A stretch of DNA of 64,000 nucleotides from Planctomycetia bacterium (GTDB lineage Bacteria; Planctomycetota; Brocadiia; Brocadiales; Brocadiaceae), in assembly GCA_015075005.1 (NCBI GenBank), contig JABTVC010000001.1:1178001-1242000 (forward strand), given 5' to 3'. The notes under the pieces are model-generated. The model saw only the letters and a list, made by a program, of their open reading frames with translations. It searched no databases and had not been told where the DNA came from. Each line of letters begins with the position of its first letter. Position 1 is the stretch's first letter. This document shows, in pieces, positions 17,499 to 27,800 of this stretch. A program made the translations under genes and the position numbers.

Positions 17499-17570
17499 GT
17501 AGGGGCGAAGCATTTGAATCCTTGTGCAGTATTTTACGTATCCTCAGTTTTTCAAATGCTTCGCCTCTAC
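17499..17570. repeat. Inverted repeat, GGGGCGAAGCATTTG type
   Basis: Arms at 17499-17518 and 17551-17570 are 20-bp inverted repeats with one G-T type difference, separated by 32 bp. The arm sequence looks like a repetitive palindrome of the small mobile type. The remainder of the 17283-17601 gap shows no gene. Confidence 0.45.
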
Positions 17571-17601
17571 TCATTAATTTTATTGGACAAAGGAGGAAGC
17601 A

Positions 17602-17661
17602 ATGGTAAAAGTAACGCTCATAGACTGGACAGTAAAAACGGGAGAGATTGAATCATGGTAG
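17602..17661 (+). CDS. 19-residue leader ORF at the border of the GC-rich block
   Basis: ATG 17602 lies 7 bases after a strong AAAGGAGG and encodes MVKVTLIDWTVKTGEIESW. Its stop TAG overlaps the next start as ATGGTAG, so translation could be coupled. The composition is AT-rich like the host, whereas the following gene is GC-rich. It could be a leader peptide, or the surviving 5' end of a resident gene truncated by insertion of foreign DNA. No homologue was recognised. Confidence 0.4.
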   Translation: MVKVTLIDWTVKTGEIESW

Positions 17662-18254
17662 ATGACATGCTGTGGATTCTCCTGGTGAGGATGATGGAAC
17701 GGGTGCTTGCTGTCGGTATCGGTGGGATTTCGATCTACCTGGGATTCCGGTTGTTCGCACTGATGCCGGACATGTCGGTCGGTGACGCCGACATCAAGCT
17801 ACCCGGTGGTGTGAGCATTCTGTTATCGCGGGTCGGGCCGGGGGTTTTTTTCTCCTTGTTTGGGGCAGTGATTGCAAGCCTGTCGCTGTACAAACCGGTG
17901 GAACTGCCGGTATCAAAGTCTGACGGTTCCGTGGTGATGGCCACGGCCGCAATCAGTGATGGAGAGGGTTACAATGCCAGCCTCAAGGCCGAGCGCGGCC
18001 AGGTAGAAAGGATTCTGGCCGACCTGGAACAGGTGGCGACTCTGCTTCCTCCCAACCTCGATCCGCTCGTCCGCCTTGACGCGGTGCGTGCCGTCCGCGC
18101 CGGACGCATCGCGCTCATCTACTCGGTCTGGGGGCCTGACTGGGGTGACTTCCATACGTTCAAAAGATGGGCCGAATCCGGCTCTGCCGATGCGCCTTCC
18201 GGGGCGTTATGGGCGACTGCCGCTGAAATGTTCAACCGGAGGAACCCGCCATGA
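17655..18254 (+). CDS. Unknown membrane protein of GC-rich block
   Basis: The product is 199 residues with two hydrophobic segments at about 8-35 and 50-78, then a soluble helical region. No family was recognised. GC content and codon use are far higher than in the flanking genes and match the next gene, pointing to joint acquisition. Its stop overlaps the start of the metallopeptidase gene by 4 bases. A membrane anchor or partner role for the peptidase is inferred from gene order only. Confidence 0.65.
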   Translation: MVDDMLWILLVRMMERVLAVGIGGISIYLGFRLFALMPDMSVGDADIKLPGGVSILLSRVGPGVFFSLFGAVIASLSLYKPVELPVSKSDGSVVMATAAISDGEGYNASLKAERGQVERILADLEQVATLLPPNLDPLVRLDAVRAVRAGRIALIYSVWGPDWGDFHTFKRWAESGSADAPSGALWATAAEMFNRRNPP

Positions 18255-19585
18255 AAAAGATTCTCGCCACCCTCGCAGCAGGCTTGTTTACCTTGAACGC
18301 ATCCCTGGCCACGGACGCCAGGATTTCGGGATCCTGGTCCGGTTTCTACGACCGGCAGACCCTGGCTCAGACCGCGGAGAACCTTCGCCCTGGCATTCTC
18401 GACAACTGGCAGCACGTGATCTTGCCCGCGCTCACCGCGGAGGAACGGCGGCGGCTGGAACACGTTCGCTTCGTCATTGACATCGAGAACCCGGATTCTG
18501 CGCTGAACTTCTTTGCCATCTCCGGCGAGGTACACATCCCTGCCTCGTCGGCCCGGATGCTTGGCGACCTGGTGGCCTCCTGGATGTGGCTGAACCAGCG
18601 CGGTTACAGTACGGACACGGTCAACGAGTACCTGGCAATACTCAAGTACCAGTGGGAATCTGGCGCCCTGCGCAGCGGGCACTACCGGCCGCTGGAGGCC
18701 CTCGGCGTGCCCGCCGGCGTGCGTGACGATCCGGCGATCGCCGACGAGTATGCCCGCGTGATCTCCAACGCTTTGTTCTTTTTCATCTGCCACGAGCTGG
18801 GGCACGTGCTGTACGAGCACCAGGGCATCGTTGCAAAGGATGCTGCGGCGGCTGCGCAATCTATCGTCCAGGAGCAGCAGGCAGACACCTTCGCTCTGGA
18901 ACTCATGCGGCGGATCGGAGAGATGCCGATCAGTGTGCCGATGTTCTTCATGTTTGCGGCAACGCTGGAACCAGCTCCCGCCGATCCCGGATACGGCAGG
19001 CCACACACTCATCCTCAGAGCAGCGAACGTATTCGGTCCATCGCCACTACCCTGCGTACCCGGTCACGAGGCTTCGCCCGGGGGTTCAATGATCCCTCCA
19101 CCGCCGTGGCCAAGGTCAACGCGATTGCTGACCTGCTGGTCAACTCGGTCGTCACCACGCTCGAATCACCCGTGATTCAAGACCTGTGGCGACAGAAGGG
19201 CTTAAAGGGTCGGCTTGAGGATCTCAAACCTCGTCCGAAAACCGATCTGTCCAGCATCGGGGCCGCGCCTGGTCAGAACGGTGGCCACCTGTTCGATGGC
19301 ACATATCATGGCAAGTGGATGAACCTGGAAAGCACCGATTTCGACGTCCGCATGGAACTGCAGCGCAACGGCGAAACTGTTGTCGGCAGCTGGACCTTTG
19401 GCCCCAACCGTGTTACGGTCGAGGGCATTGTTAGCGACGGGCGCCTGTACTTCGATTGGAAGTGGGGCGAGGACTGCTTCGGCAAGGGCGAGCTGTACCC
19501 GGAGTCTGACGACCGTCTCTCCGGCACCTGGGGCTACAACAGGAAAACTTCAGGCGGCGGCATCTGGTCGCTCGCTCGCCCCTAA
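18251..19585 (+). CDS. Exported HExxH metallopeptidase (M48-like)
   Basis: The product is 444 residues with a signal peptide (ILATLAAGLFTLNASLA). A zinc-protease motif HELGH (His181, Glu182, His185) sits in FFFICHELGHVLYEHQG. About 30 residues later EQQADTFALELM supplies the third zinc ligand in an E-x3-D arrangement, as in M48-like gluzincins. The C-terminal 95 residues form a separate beta-rich module (GTYHGKWMNLE, GSWTFGPNRVTVEG, LSGTWGYNRKTSGGGIW) resembling lipocalin-like domains. The gene is GC-rich. An ATG with CGGAGGAA upstream overlaps the preceding gene. Confidence 0.75.
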   Translation: MKKILATLAAGLFTLNASLATDARISGSWSGFYDRQTLAQTAENLRPGILDNWQHVILPALTAEERRRLEHVRFVIDIENPDSALNFFAISGEVHIPASSARMLGDLVASWMWLNQRGYSTDTVNEYLAILKYQWESGALRSGHYRPLEALGVPAGVRDDPAIADEYARVISNALFFFICHELGHVLYEHQGIVAKDAAAAAQSIVQEQQADTFALELMRRIGEMPISVPMFFMFAATLEPAPADPGYGRPHTHPQSSERIRSIATTLRTRSRGFARGFNDPSTAVAKVNAIADLLVNSVVTTLESPVIQDLWRQKGLKGRLEDLKPRPKTDLSSIGAAPGQNGGHLFDGTYHGKWMNLESTDFDVRMELQRNGETVVGSWTFGPNRVTVEGIVSDGRLYFDWKWGEDCFGKGELYPESDDRLSGTWGYNRKTSGGGIWSLARP

Positions 19586-19621
19586 TCCATTATTTGAATA
19601 ACTTACGCAGGAGATCGTGTC

Positions 19622-20017
19622 ATGAATTTAAGTATCAGGTGGGTTTGTAATATGGCCTTCGCGATGGCGCTGGTGATTATGGCAGCCGGGAGACCGGCTT
19701 GCACATCAGAGGTTGAAACAATCTCTGAAGGCGCGAGTGTCCTGGTGGGGCACTGGCGCACAACCACGATCGTGTTCGAGAGCCCGAAGGACGAGCATTT
19801 GGTTTTACATGCCAACGGTACCGCGGAGAACTGGGTCGTAACGGCTTCCGGTTGCTCGGACACGTCGGCCGGTACGTGGAAAGTCGAAGGAATAATCCTC
19901 ACCCTGCTGCTAGAGGAAACCGAGGAGGTATCTTGCCCGTTTACCATCTACGAAGGGCAATTAGTTTTTCCAAATATTCAAAACCAGCGCATCTTTTGGG
20001 AAAAAATAGCCAGGTAG
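19622..20017 (+). CDS. Small exported lipocalin-like protein
   Basis: The product is 131 residues with a signal peptide (VCNMAFAMALVIMAAGRPAC), possibly a lipoprotein because a Cys follows the hydrophobic core. The mature part is beta-rich: VGHWRTTTIVFE, LVLHANGTAENWVV, GTWKVEGIILTLL. This is a pattern seen in small lipocalin-like proteins and echoes the C-terminal module of the preceding peptidase. CAGGAGATCG precedes the start. Composition is intermediate, at the right end of the GC-rich block. The function is unknown. Confidence 0.62.
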   Translation: MNLSIRWVCNMAFAMALVIMAAGRPACTSEVETISEGASVLVGHWRTTTIVFESPKDEHLVLHANGTAENWVVTASGCSDTSAGTWKVEGIILTLLLEETEEVSCPFTIYEGQLVFPNIQNQRIFWEKIAR

Positions 20018-20088
20018 GTGGGCCAACTTCTTTTCGTTGTTCACCGTGAAGTTCCCTGCTTTTGCTCAAGCAATTTACAAGGGGCAAG

Positions 20089-20301
20089 ATGATGGAAAAA
20101 CGGTTTGTTCCTTATAAACCGATGAGAAACAGGGATGTAATCTTGAGCCAGGAACATAAGGAAAGGTTTGCAGACCTTTCAACGACTCCCATTTTAACAA
20201 AAAACGGAGCACCGATACCTTGTGGGGGGGGTTGGCAGGGGACAAACTACCTGATCTGCGTATTCCGGCCTGTTCGGGTTAGGTTAGACCGTTGCAATTA
20301 A
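20089..20301 (+). CDS. Doubtful small ORF
   Basis: The frame reads MMEKRFVPYKPMRNRDVILS and on for about 70 residues after an AAGGGGC ribosome-binding-like site. It runs through a tract of eight G and its end overlaps the convergent gene by 23 bases. The first 45 residues look protein-like; the rest after the G-tract may be out of frame. No family was recognised. Confidence 0.25.
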   Translation: MMEKRFVPYKPMRNRDVILSQEHKERFADLSTTPILTKNGAPIPCGGGWQGTNYLICVFRPVRVRLDRCN

Positions 20302-21193
20302 GATACGTTTCGATAAGAAACCTTACGTCTTCCACGTCTCCGTCTATCACCTCAATAGTAAAGTGTGCAATCTGATTTTTTTTTAGAATACCAATAATCT
20401 TGTCCATATCCATATCGCATGCTTTTGAGAAATGCGAATGTGTATCGCCGTCTGGATATTTAAGGTCCCAATTGAGTGGGGTGCTGTTGGTGTTCAGATG
20501 CACGCCAATAACCTGACACTGTTTACAAATTATGTCAATGCCCTTATAAAAATCAAATTTATTTAAGATAGCGGATGCCCAGAGGTGGCCGATATCGAGC
20601 CAGATTGGACAATCGAGATATATCATGTGTTCAGGTGTCTGATTTCCGTTGCCAATGCCGGGAAAGTCATTTTCTATGCATAGGGTATAGGATGGATACC
20701 TTTCTCTAAGCTGTTTCATGTGTTTTTTCACAGTATTTTGGTAGTTTCGGAACTCTTCTGTCGCCAGGAATACGGGATCCATGACCCGCGTGTTTTTTAA
20801 TAGATATTTATTATCAATAGCGTTAAGTAATACCTTTTTGTAGTTGGCAGGGTCATTTCTGACAGAATTTTGGGTCATAAAAAAACCGTGAAACAATGCA
20901 ATATTGCTTCGTAGTGACCGCATAATGTCCGCCGTGTTTTGAAATGCTGCAAGGACGGCTTGAAAATCATTGTTTGCCAGATTAATAAAATAGTCAGAAA
21001 GGACCGGAGCATGGATAGTAAACGGGACGTCAAGTCCTTTAATTTTGTTATAAAAGTCACGAGTAATGGAATTATGTAACTGAATGCCAAATTCGAACCC
21101 GTGTGATTCAACTACGTTCCTGCATAGTTTAACCTTTGCGAGGAAATCACCGTGATAAAGACACATTGTGCTCAGCTCTATTTTCATACCCAT
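20279..21193 (-). CDS. TIM-barrel sugar isomerase/endonuclease-IV-like protein
   Basis: The product is about 304 residues beginning MGMKIELSTMCLYHGDF. It has AP-endonuclease-2/xylose-isomerase-like features: a metal-site Glu in TLCIENDFPG, His in FTIHAPVL and IALFHGFF, DIGHLWAS, GVHLNTN and HFTIEVIDGD at the end. Such proteins are isomerases, epimerases or phosphatases of small sugars; the substrate is unknown. The open frame extends upstream to 21388, but that part is hydrophobic, uncharacteristic AT-rich translation, so the start is placed at 21193 (or 21187). It stands alone. Confidence 0.75.
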   Translation of the reverse strand: MGMKIELSTMCLYHGDFLAKVKLCRNVVESHGFEFGIQLHNSITRDFYNKIKGLDVPFTIHAPVLSDYFINLANNDFQAVLAAFQNTADIMRSLRSNIALFHGFFMTQNSVRNDPANYKKVLLNAIDNKYLLKNTRVMDPVFLATEEFRNYQNTVKKHMKQLRERYPSYTLCIENDFPGIGNGNQTPEHMIYLDCPIWLDIGHLWASAILNKFDFYKGIDIICKQCQVIGVHLNTNSTPLNWDLKYPDGDTHSHFSKACDMDMDKIIGILKKNQIAHFTIEVIDGDVEDVRFLIETYLNCNGLT

Positions 21194-21542
21194 CTGCTTT
21201 AGTATAAAAACTTTTTTTTGAAATGAAAGATGAATTTGTAAAAAATTGCTGTATTTCAGTAAACAGCAGGCATGAAACAGGAATATTTTACATGAGGCAG
21301 GAAATACATTCCCAGCAGCAGAGTTACTTTTTGTTTGGTATTGGTTAAAATTTAATCTAAAGTTGTTTCTAATGACAGGTATCACCACACGTTAAGAAAA
21401 TATTAAATATGTATATAATATACCCTTCCTGACAGCAATGAAGGTACATGCTTTGCTTTATGATATCACAAAAAGTAATCTACGTGTGTTACGTGTGCTA
21501 CATTATTTGAAACATACTATTTTTTATAAAAGGTCAGTGTGT

Positions 21543-22583
21543 ATGATAGAAACTGCAAAGGTATCGACAAGCAATAAACACATGGATTTTGGTGTTCAAT
21601 TCGGTGCGTATAATGGTACAGAAGTCGCTTCATTCCAAGAGGTCATTTATGACGAATTGAAGCGACAAGACCAGGATGCTGACAAGATACAGAAATACGA
21701 TACAGTAACGAGCAGGATAAATGCGGGTTCGCTTTCTTTACTTGAACGTAATATCTTTGAGACTATGGCAACATATTCCGATACGAAGAAAGACATGCAA
21801 TCTATGGCATTAAAAGATCAGTTTAAAAAATACAAAGATGATCAATTATTATCAAAACCCGGAGGAGATTATTTCGACCTGAATAAAGATGTGAATGAAA
21901 TGAATTATACCGGAGATCAGTCTAAATTTATGGTAAGGGTCGGAAAGGATCTTAAAGATGCCGGTGGAAATTTTATAAATATCTTTAAGGATATTGGCCC
22001 TGGCGCAACGTTTAAATACATTAACGAATGCGGTCATATTCAGGAAGGAAAAAAGGTGGGGTTTGGAGGTACCATGGTTAATTTTTTCAAAGACATGGCA
22101 AGCGGGATTACATTAGGTAAATATACACCGAAAGGTGAACATGCCCCGGATAATGCATTAGAAGCTGCAAAACATTTTTTCAAAAAGGTATTTGTGGATG
22201 CCCTGATTAAGGATATGGTTGTGGGCGTACCGAAAAGCGCTATTCATGTGGGAGAAAATGTGATATTTACCTGTATTAATCTTGCAGAAACACTCCCGGA
22301 TGCAACCATTGGCAGCTTTAAGGCTGGACGAGTAGCAACGACAGAAGTATTCGATGACATGCAGGTATTGGTTGACTTCGTTACGGACGTAATTCCTATG
22401 GGTGAGGCATGCTCCAGAACACGCGCCTTTACATTTAAGAAGGGGTTCAGGGGACTTCCGATTGTTAACAATATTACCACTCCGGAGCAAGGGACAAAAG
22501 GAGAAAGCTGGCGGTATGTTCGAAATACACCCCTGAGGAAGACTATTGAGTCGATGGCAACATTAATACCCTTGAGGGTGTAA
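21543..22583 (+). CDS. Orphan cytoplasmic protein
   Basis: The product is 346 residues with no signal peptide or clear membrane helix. It is glycine-rich in the middle (PGATFKYINECGHIQEGKKV, GFGGTMVNFFKDMASGITLG) and contains a hydrophobic helix-like region near 235-290. The start is placed at ATG 21543 because the sequence before it reads as non-protein-like. I recognise no family. It stands alone just before the tRNA genes. A lineage-specific gene is plausible. Confidence 0.65.
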   Translation: MIETAKVSTSNKHMDFGVQFGAYNGTEVASFQEVIYDELKRQDQDADKIQKYDTVTSRINAGSLSLLERNIFETMATYSDTKKDMQSMALKDQFKKYKDDQLLSKPGGDYFDLNKDVNEMNYTGDQSKFMVRVGKDLKDAGGNFINIFKDIGPGATFKYINECGHIQEGKKVGFGGTMVNFFKDMASGITLGKYTPKGEHAPDNALEAAKHFFKKVFVDALIKDMVVGVPKSAIHVGENVIFTCINLAETLPDATIGSFKAGRVATTEVFDDMQVLVDFVTDVIPMGEACSRTRAFTFKKGFRGLPIVNNITTPEQGTKGESWRYVRNTPLRKTIESMATLIPLRV

Positions 22584-22814
22584 ATACTCATTTCTGGCTT
22601 TTTAGTGAACCCCTCATATTTGCTGGCTTAGCAGCTCATCTATCCCTCGAATTGCGAAGGTCTGGCTAGCACGTCCCGGGCGCAGACTGTTTCTGGCTGA
22701 TGAATTATTTTGTGTTGAAAAAGCATTAATATTATGTATAATGTCGTGAATAATATATCGGACATGTTGGAGTGTGAGTGTAATGTGTCGTCTGTTGGCA
22801 GCTTATGTAACGAT

Positions 22815-22891
<77 letters not shown>

Positions 22892-22924
22892 TCTAAAAAA
22901 ATATTAGTATCCTTATTGCGATGT

Positions 22925-23001
22925 GGTGGGCGTAGCTCAGTTGGTTAGAGCATTAGACTGTGGCTCTAAGGTCGCGGGTTCGAATCCTGTCGCTCACCCC
23001 A
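22925..23001 (+). tRNA. tRNA-His(GTG)
   Basis: Cloverleaf with acceptor GTGGGCG/CGCTCAC. The diagnostic extra 5' G (22925) pairs with C73. Anticodon stem TTAGA/TCTAA encloses loop CTGTGGC (anticodon GTG). CCA is encoded. It lies 33 bases after tRNA-Arg and is probably co-transcribed. Confidence 0.95.
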
Positions 23002-23008
23002 AATAACT

Positions 23009-23046
23009 TGTTGCAGGTCAGAGACTTAGCGTTTTGACCTGCAACA
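23009..23046 (+). terminator. Stem-loop after the tRNA pair
   Basis: A perfect 12-bp stem, TGTTGCAGGTCA with TGACCTGCAACA, lies eight bases after tRNA-His. There is no strong T-tract, so termination is likely but not certain. Confidence 0.5.
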
Positions 23047-23091
23047 AATACCGTTTCAGGCTGTCCCCAAAATGTTCCTCGTATATTTTCT

Positions 23092-24451
23092 GGCTCTTCA
23101 GGCAAGTGGTGGGTAAAATAAGCCATGAAGTGACTGCAACATAGCATAGAACAAGGGAAAAAGGTTTTATATGAGCAAAAAAACGTATGATAATTAAATG
23201 GAAAAAAGAGACGACTGCTGGACGAATATCAGTTTACGGGTTTGTTCCGAGAGCAGAAATTAAGGGATATTTGGAGACTCAAATGCCCGCGATATAAGAC
23301 TTAAGCGGACACAAAAAACGGTATGCGGGTGTTGTGGAAAGATTCATTGGAGTCAATACGACAAAAGAAGGAGCGTCAGTACAGGATTTATCCTGTGGAG
23401 ATGCACGGATTTACCTGGAAGTGGAGGTACGGCAGTATTATGTCGGAAGTGCGGAAAGGTGAAGCGGGAAAAACTGGAATGGCTTGCGGACAATCCCTTT
23501 ACACGAAGCGATTTGCCTGTTCTGTGGGACGGAAGTGCAGGACTATGACCGTAAAGGATGTGGCGAAGGATTTCAGGCTGGACTGGGATACGGTGAAGAC
23601 ATTAGACAAAGAATACATGAAGAAGCAACTTCGGAGTATCCAGTAGCAGCACCTCGTAACTTGGTATAGACGAAATATCTATAAGGAAAGGGCATACCTA
23701 TCGGATAGTGGTAAGCGATTTGGAGCGTGAAGGCCGATTTGGTTTGGAGGAAAGGATAGGTCAAAGAGAGTCTTGATCTATTTTACCAGTGGCTTGGCAA
23801 AGAAGGTAAAGAAGCTACGGTTGGCAGTAATGGATATGTGGAAGGCATTTGAGAAGTCAACGAAGTGAGAATGCGTTTCATGCTGCGATTCTTTATGACA
23901 AGTTTCATGTAATGAGGCATCTTGGGGAAGCGTTGGACAAAGTGCGGAAGATGGAATATGCACGGCTTTCAGGTAAAGAACGTTCGTATATCAAAGGTCA
24001 GAAATATACGCTTCTATCGAACAGAGAGAGAACCTCACCTTGATGGACGCAAGTCGTTAAAGAAGCTACTCATGGCAAACAAACGGCTCAACACTGCCTA
24101 TCTGTTGAGGGAATCCTTTGGACAGTTATGGAGCTATAAGACAGAGGGATGGTCAAGGAAGTTTTCGATAACTGGAAGGAATCGTTGAAGTAGCAACAGG
24201 TTAAAGCCTTACGAGAAGTTTGCAGAAATGATAGAGAAACACTGGGATGGCATTGCGTTAGCTGCATACAGCAGACCTGAGAACAAAAGGCACTTTAGGC
24301 TTTGTCGAAGGTCTTAATAACAAGATTCGGGTGATACAGAGAAGGGCATACGGTCTGAGAGATGAGAATATCTTCGGCTGAAAATTCTTACTTGCATGCA
24401 TACCGGGGATATAAAATGCAAAAATTTACCCACTCACTTGCCTGAAGACCC
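23092..24451 (+). mobile_element. Degenerate ISL3-family insertion sequence
   Basis: Related inverted ends occur at 23092-23118 and about 24424-24451, sharing TCTTCAGGCAAGTG and GTGGGTAAA. The element is flanked by perfect 8-bp direct repeats TATTTTCT at 23084-23091 and 24452-24459, the target-duplication length expected for ISL3. The transposase inside is recognisable but broken by many frameshifts. Confidence 0.88.
23170..24400 (+). pseudogene. ISL3-family transposase, broken by frameshifts
   Basis: Successive frames give pieces of one ISL3 transposase in order. These are an N-terminal zinc-finger-like part (KTVCGCCGKIHWSQYDK), TVKDVAKDFRLDWDTVKTLD, LSGKERSYIKGQKYTLLSNR, ANKRLNTAYLLRESFGQLW and the end FVEGLNNKIRVIQRRAYGLR. 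At least five frame changes separate them. The intact ends and target repeats against a shattered gene suggest either decay after insertion or poor sequence quality here. Confidence 0.85.
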
Positions 24452-24818
24452 TATTTTCTTTTACGCAAAATTTATCTTAAATCAGTTTGACTTAATAAAC
24501 AAACTTTTTAGTAGCGTTATCAAATGGATACCTGACAAAAGCCCTCCATTTCATACTGATGTCACGCATCTTCTCGTGTTCTGCTTCTATCAACCCCCGC
24601 CTTGTCTCAACCGTTAAGTCCAACTTATTTTTATCCAATCTAGTTTAATCTTCAATTGGTCTGAAAAAGCCCGTCCATTGTACTGACCCGGAAATATCTG
24701 AAAATAGATGTCTTCGTACATACATATCCTTTGTATTGAATATTTTGTATGATATGATAACATTATAGTTTTTATTTTCATAAAAGCATGCCTTATTTTG
24801 ATGTTTTAATACAAAAGT
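24452..24818. other. Intergenic stretch with a possible reverse-strand coding relic
   Basis: On the reverse strand about 24497-24620 reads LTVETRRGLIEAEHEKMRDI and on to KKFVY-stop, which looks like the C-terminal end of a lost gene. No start is visible. The rest is AT-rich leader sequence of the MscS gene. Confidence 0.3.
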
Positions 24819-27800
24819 ATGATAATACAAGGAAATGATGCCATCCTATCGGGAGGATTAACTATAATTTTGAAGTCCGGAACGCTTAAAAAACGAAACA
24901 CGTTTATCTTCTTTCCTTATTTACAAAAGGGATTAGCGCTATATTTGAGTATTTGTCTTTTGTGTATAGGTTTATTCTGCAATACTCAGGCTCAATCGAT
25001 GGAAAATAGGGACATCGAAATAAAACTCACTGAAATGGGTGTAACAGTAACAACAGAAGATATTAAAAAGGCTAGAATAAAGAATGAAGAGGTAAAAACT
25101 AACGTTGCAAAATCCATAGACGAAATAAATTCCTCTCTGGCTAAGATAGAACGAGATATAAAAGTAATGGATGCTTATTCGGAAAGACTCCATCGGGAAA
25201 AGATGGATTACGTGGATAAGGAAGTTACTCAAAAATTTATAGAATTACTGGATAAAGAACTTGCCATAGTTAAGGAAAAGATAGATATAGATAATGAACA
25301 GATAGAGACAGTTGAGGACCGGATTGAAGTACTCCATTATCAGTCAAAAGCATATGACGAACTAGTTGTATTATTACTGTCGATATTACGGCTTGAAGAA
25401 ACACTTTTAACTTCTCGTGAACAAGTCCCCATTGTAAAAAAGGAGGCTGACATTGCAAAAAGTTATATCACAGCAGTGCAAGCCAGTATCAAAGAGAAGG
25501 AATCGGTGATATCCTTTTTTACGAGCAGACTGGAAGAGATTAAAGCTAAGGTATCTGAGGATGAAAGGAAACTTGCAAAGGAACTGGAATCTTTTAAAAC
25601 AGCGACCGGAGACAAAGAACTTGTTAATGCGATACAGGAGAAAATTGATAGTATTTTACTATTGAAAAAGACCATCGCTGCCCAATGGATTACCATATTT
25701 GAGACTCGGTTGGGAACGTCCAGGATCCGTCATGATATAGCACAGATGGAATTAAAGAAAGCCGAACTCAATGCTGCGTATTTAGTCGAAAAGGTAACAC
25801 GTTTAGAAGAAAGGTTGAGGGCAGAAGAATTAACAAAGAGACAGGCAGAATTGGAGGTAGCAAAAAGAGCCGAGGAGGAAAGCCGGAAGATTGATGAAAG
25901 GAGTAAGGCAGAAGTTGAAAAGGCCTTACAGGAAGCAGCAAGGAAAGGGGAGAAGGTTGCTCTGGAGCAAATGACAACGACTTCTCCGGAAAAGAAACGG
26001 GTATTGGAATTAGAGGCTGAAGTTCACAAACAAGTTGGGCTTGTTGCCAGGAGAAAAGATGAGATTATCTCAGAAGGTGCACAGAGATACAAAGACTTTA
26101 TTGAGTCTAAAAAATTAGAGGCAGATATTAGCATTTTATTGAGCAGGGGAGGAACAACAAAAGAGATTGGCGAATCACTAAAAAAAACTGAGGCAAATAT
26201 AAAGCGGTTCCTGGAGGCTCTTACTGCAATAGAAAGACTCATTCCTGCGGTAGAAGAAGAAAAGAAATTTATCTCTGACAATTTAGCTAAGGCCGAAGAA
26301 GAAATAGCAAAAGTTCAAAATGAGGCGGTATCTTTCACGGATAGAAAATTAGCGCTTCAAACTATAGAGTATGCAAACAAGATTATGAAAGCATTAGAAG
26401 AACAGTCCGGACTTATATCTACGAGATTGGACAGATTGAATGAACGATTGGAAATCAAAAAAAATGCACTGGCCCTGCTTGAAAAGGCCAAAGAAAAGTT
26501 AATTACTTTAAAGGCAGCCAATGTTTGGATGAGACTAGAAAGTACTATTTCTTCCCAGACATTAAAAGCAGTGTATAAGGATTTAGTGGATTGCTATGGT
26601 CGTATGGATGCGTTCTTTACCATCATTCCGGTTCAGATAAAGAATTTCATATCGTACACCTCTGATAAAAGACATACCGTTGTTTTTTGGATAAGAATAT
26701 GCGGATTCATCGGGCTCATTGCCGGGTTGTATTTTTCAAGAAAATACATTTACCGATGGTGCACCTCCAAAACACAGGCATTGTATGGAGCGGCAGACAT
26801 ATCCTACTATAAATCAAGGTTATTTCCCAGTCTTTTACTCGTGCTTCAGAGGAGTATAAATGCCATATGGCTAGCCATCCTTTCTGTATCGATACCTAAT
26901 ATTCTTCATATAAAGACTTCCTTCGTAACAGCGACGATATATGTAGCAACCTTTCTTGCAGTATATAGAATCTTTAAGTGCCTTCTTACCGAATCCTTTA
27001 GCCCGGAAAAGGGAGATAAAAAATTGGTTACCTCGTTAGCATATATCTCTCCCAAACATCTTTATAAATCATTAAATAGTATTCTATTGTTTTCCCTTGT
27101 TTTTTTATCACTAATCGTTGTTCTCACTATATTTGGGTACAGAAATGACGTTGTTGAATTACTTTGGTTTGTATATCGGGTGGGAATTTTAATCCTTTTG
27201 TTATGGCTTGCAACACAGAAAACATTGATATTTAAATTATTGCCGGTTGCAGAAACTCAATTTGGAAAACTTATTCATCGTATCATAAAAATAATTTATC
27301 CGATTCTTATTACCTTTATCGTAGTGTTATTCGCTATAAGAATCCTTGGATATCCAGTCCTTTCTTATGTGCTATTGAAGACGTGCATAAAGAGTTTTGT
27401 TGTCGCATGTATCGCTTTTTGGGTGTGGAAATATTTGTATCATCGGTTGGTTTACATAAGAGAAATGCGTCTTAAAAAGGAAAATCTCAAAAAAGACGCT
27501 CCTGAGGAAAAACGATTTCATGCCGCTACTGTGATATTTCATATTTCGCTGAACTATTTCGTTTCGATTATTGCAGCAATACTTATTATTCGCGTGTGGG
27601 TCAGAACCTTTCGTGATGCGATAGGTTCACCTGCCGCTCCTTATCTGATTCAAAAAATATTTGGACAAATAGGGATAATTTTAGGGGCTATTGGTAGTGG
27701 GCTGCGATATCGTTTTTTCTTTGAAGAAGGCAGATACACAACACCGGCAAAAATTATTGCGGCATTAATTGTACTGTTTATATCTTTTTTTATTGCACGA

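Noticed and set aside
18119-19012. 297-residue reverse frame in the GC-rich block
   Set aside because: It is a shadow of the GC-rich peptidase gene; long antisense frames are expected at high GC.
21194-21388. N-terminal extension of the TIM-barrel protein
   Set aside because: The extension is unlike the family, and the fold starts at MKIELSTM.
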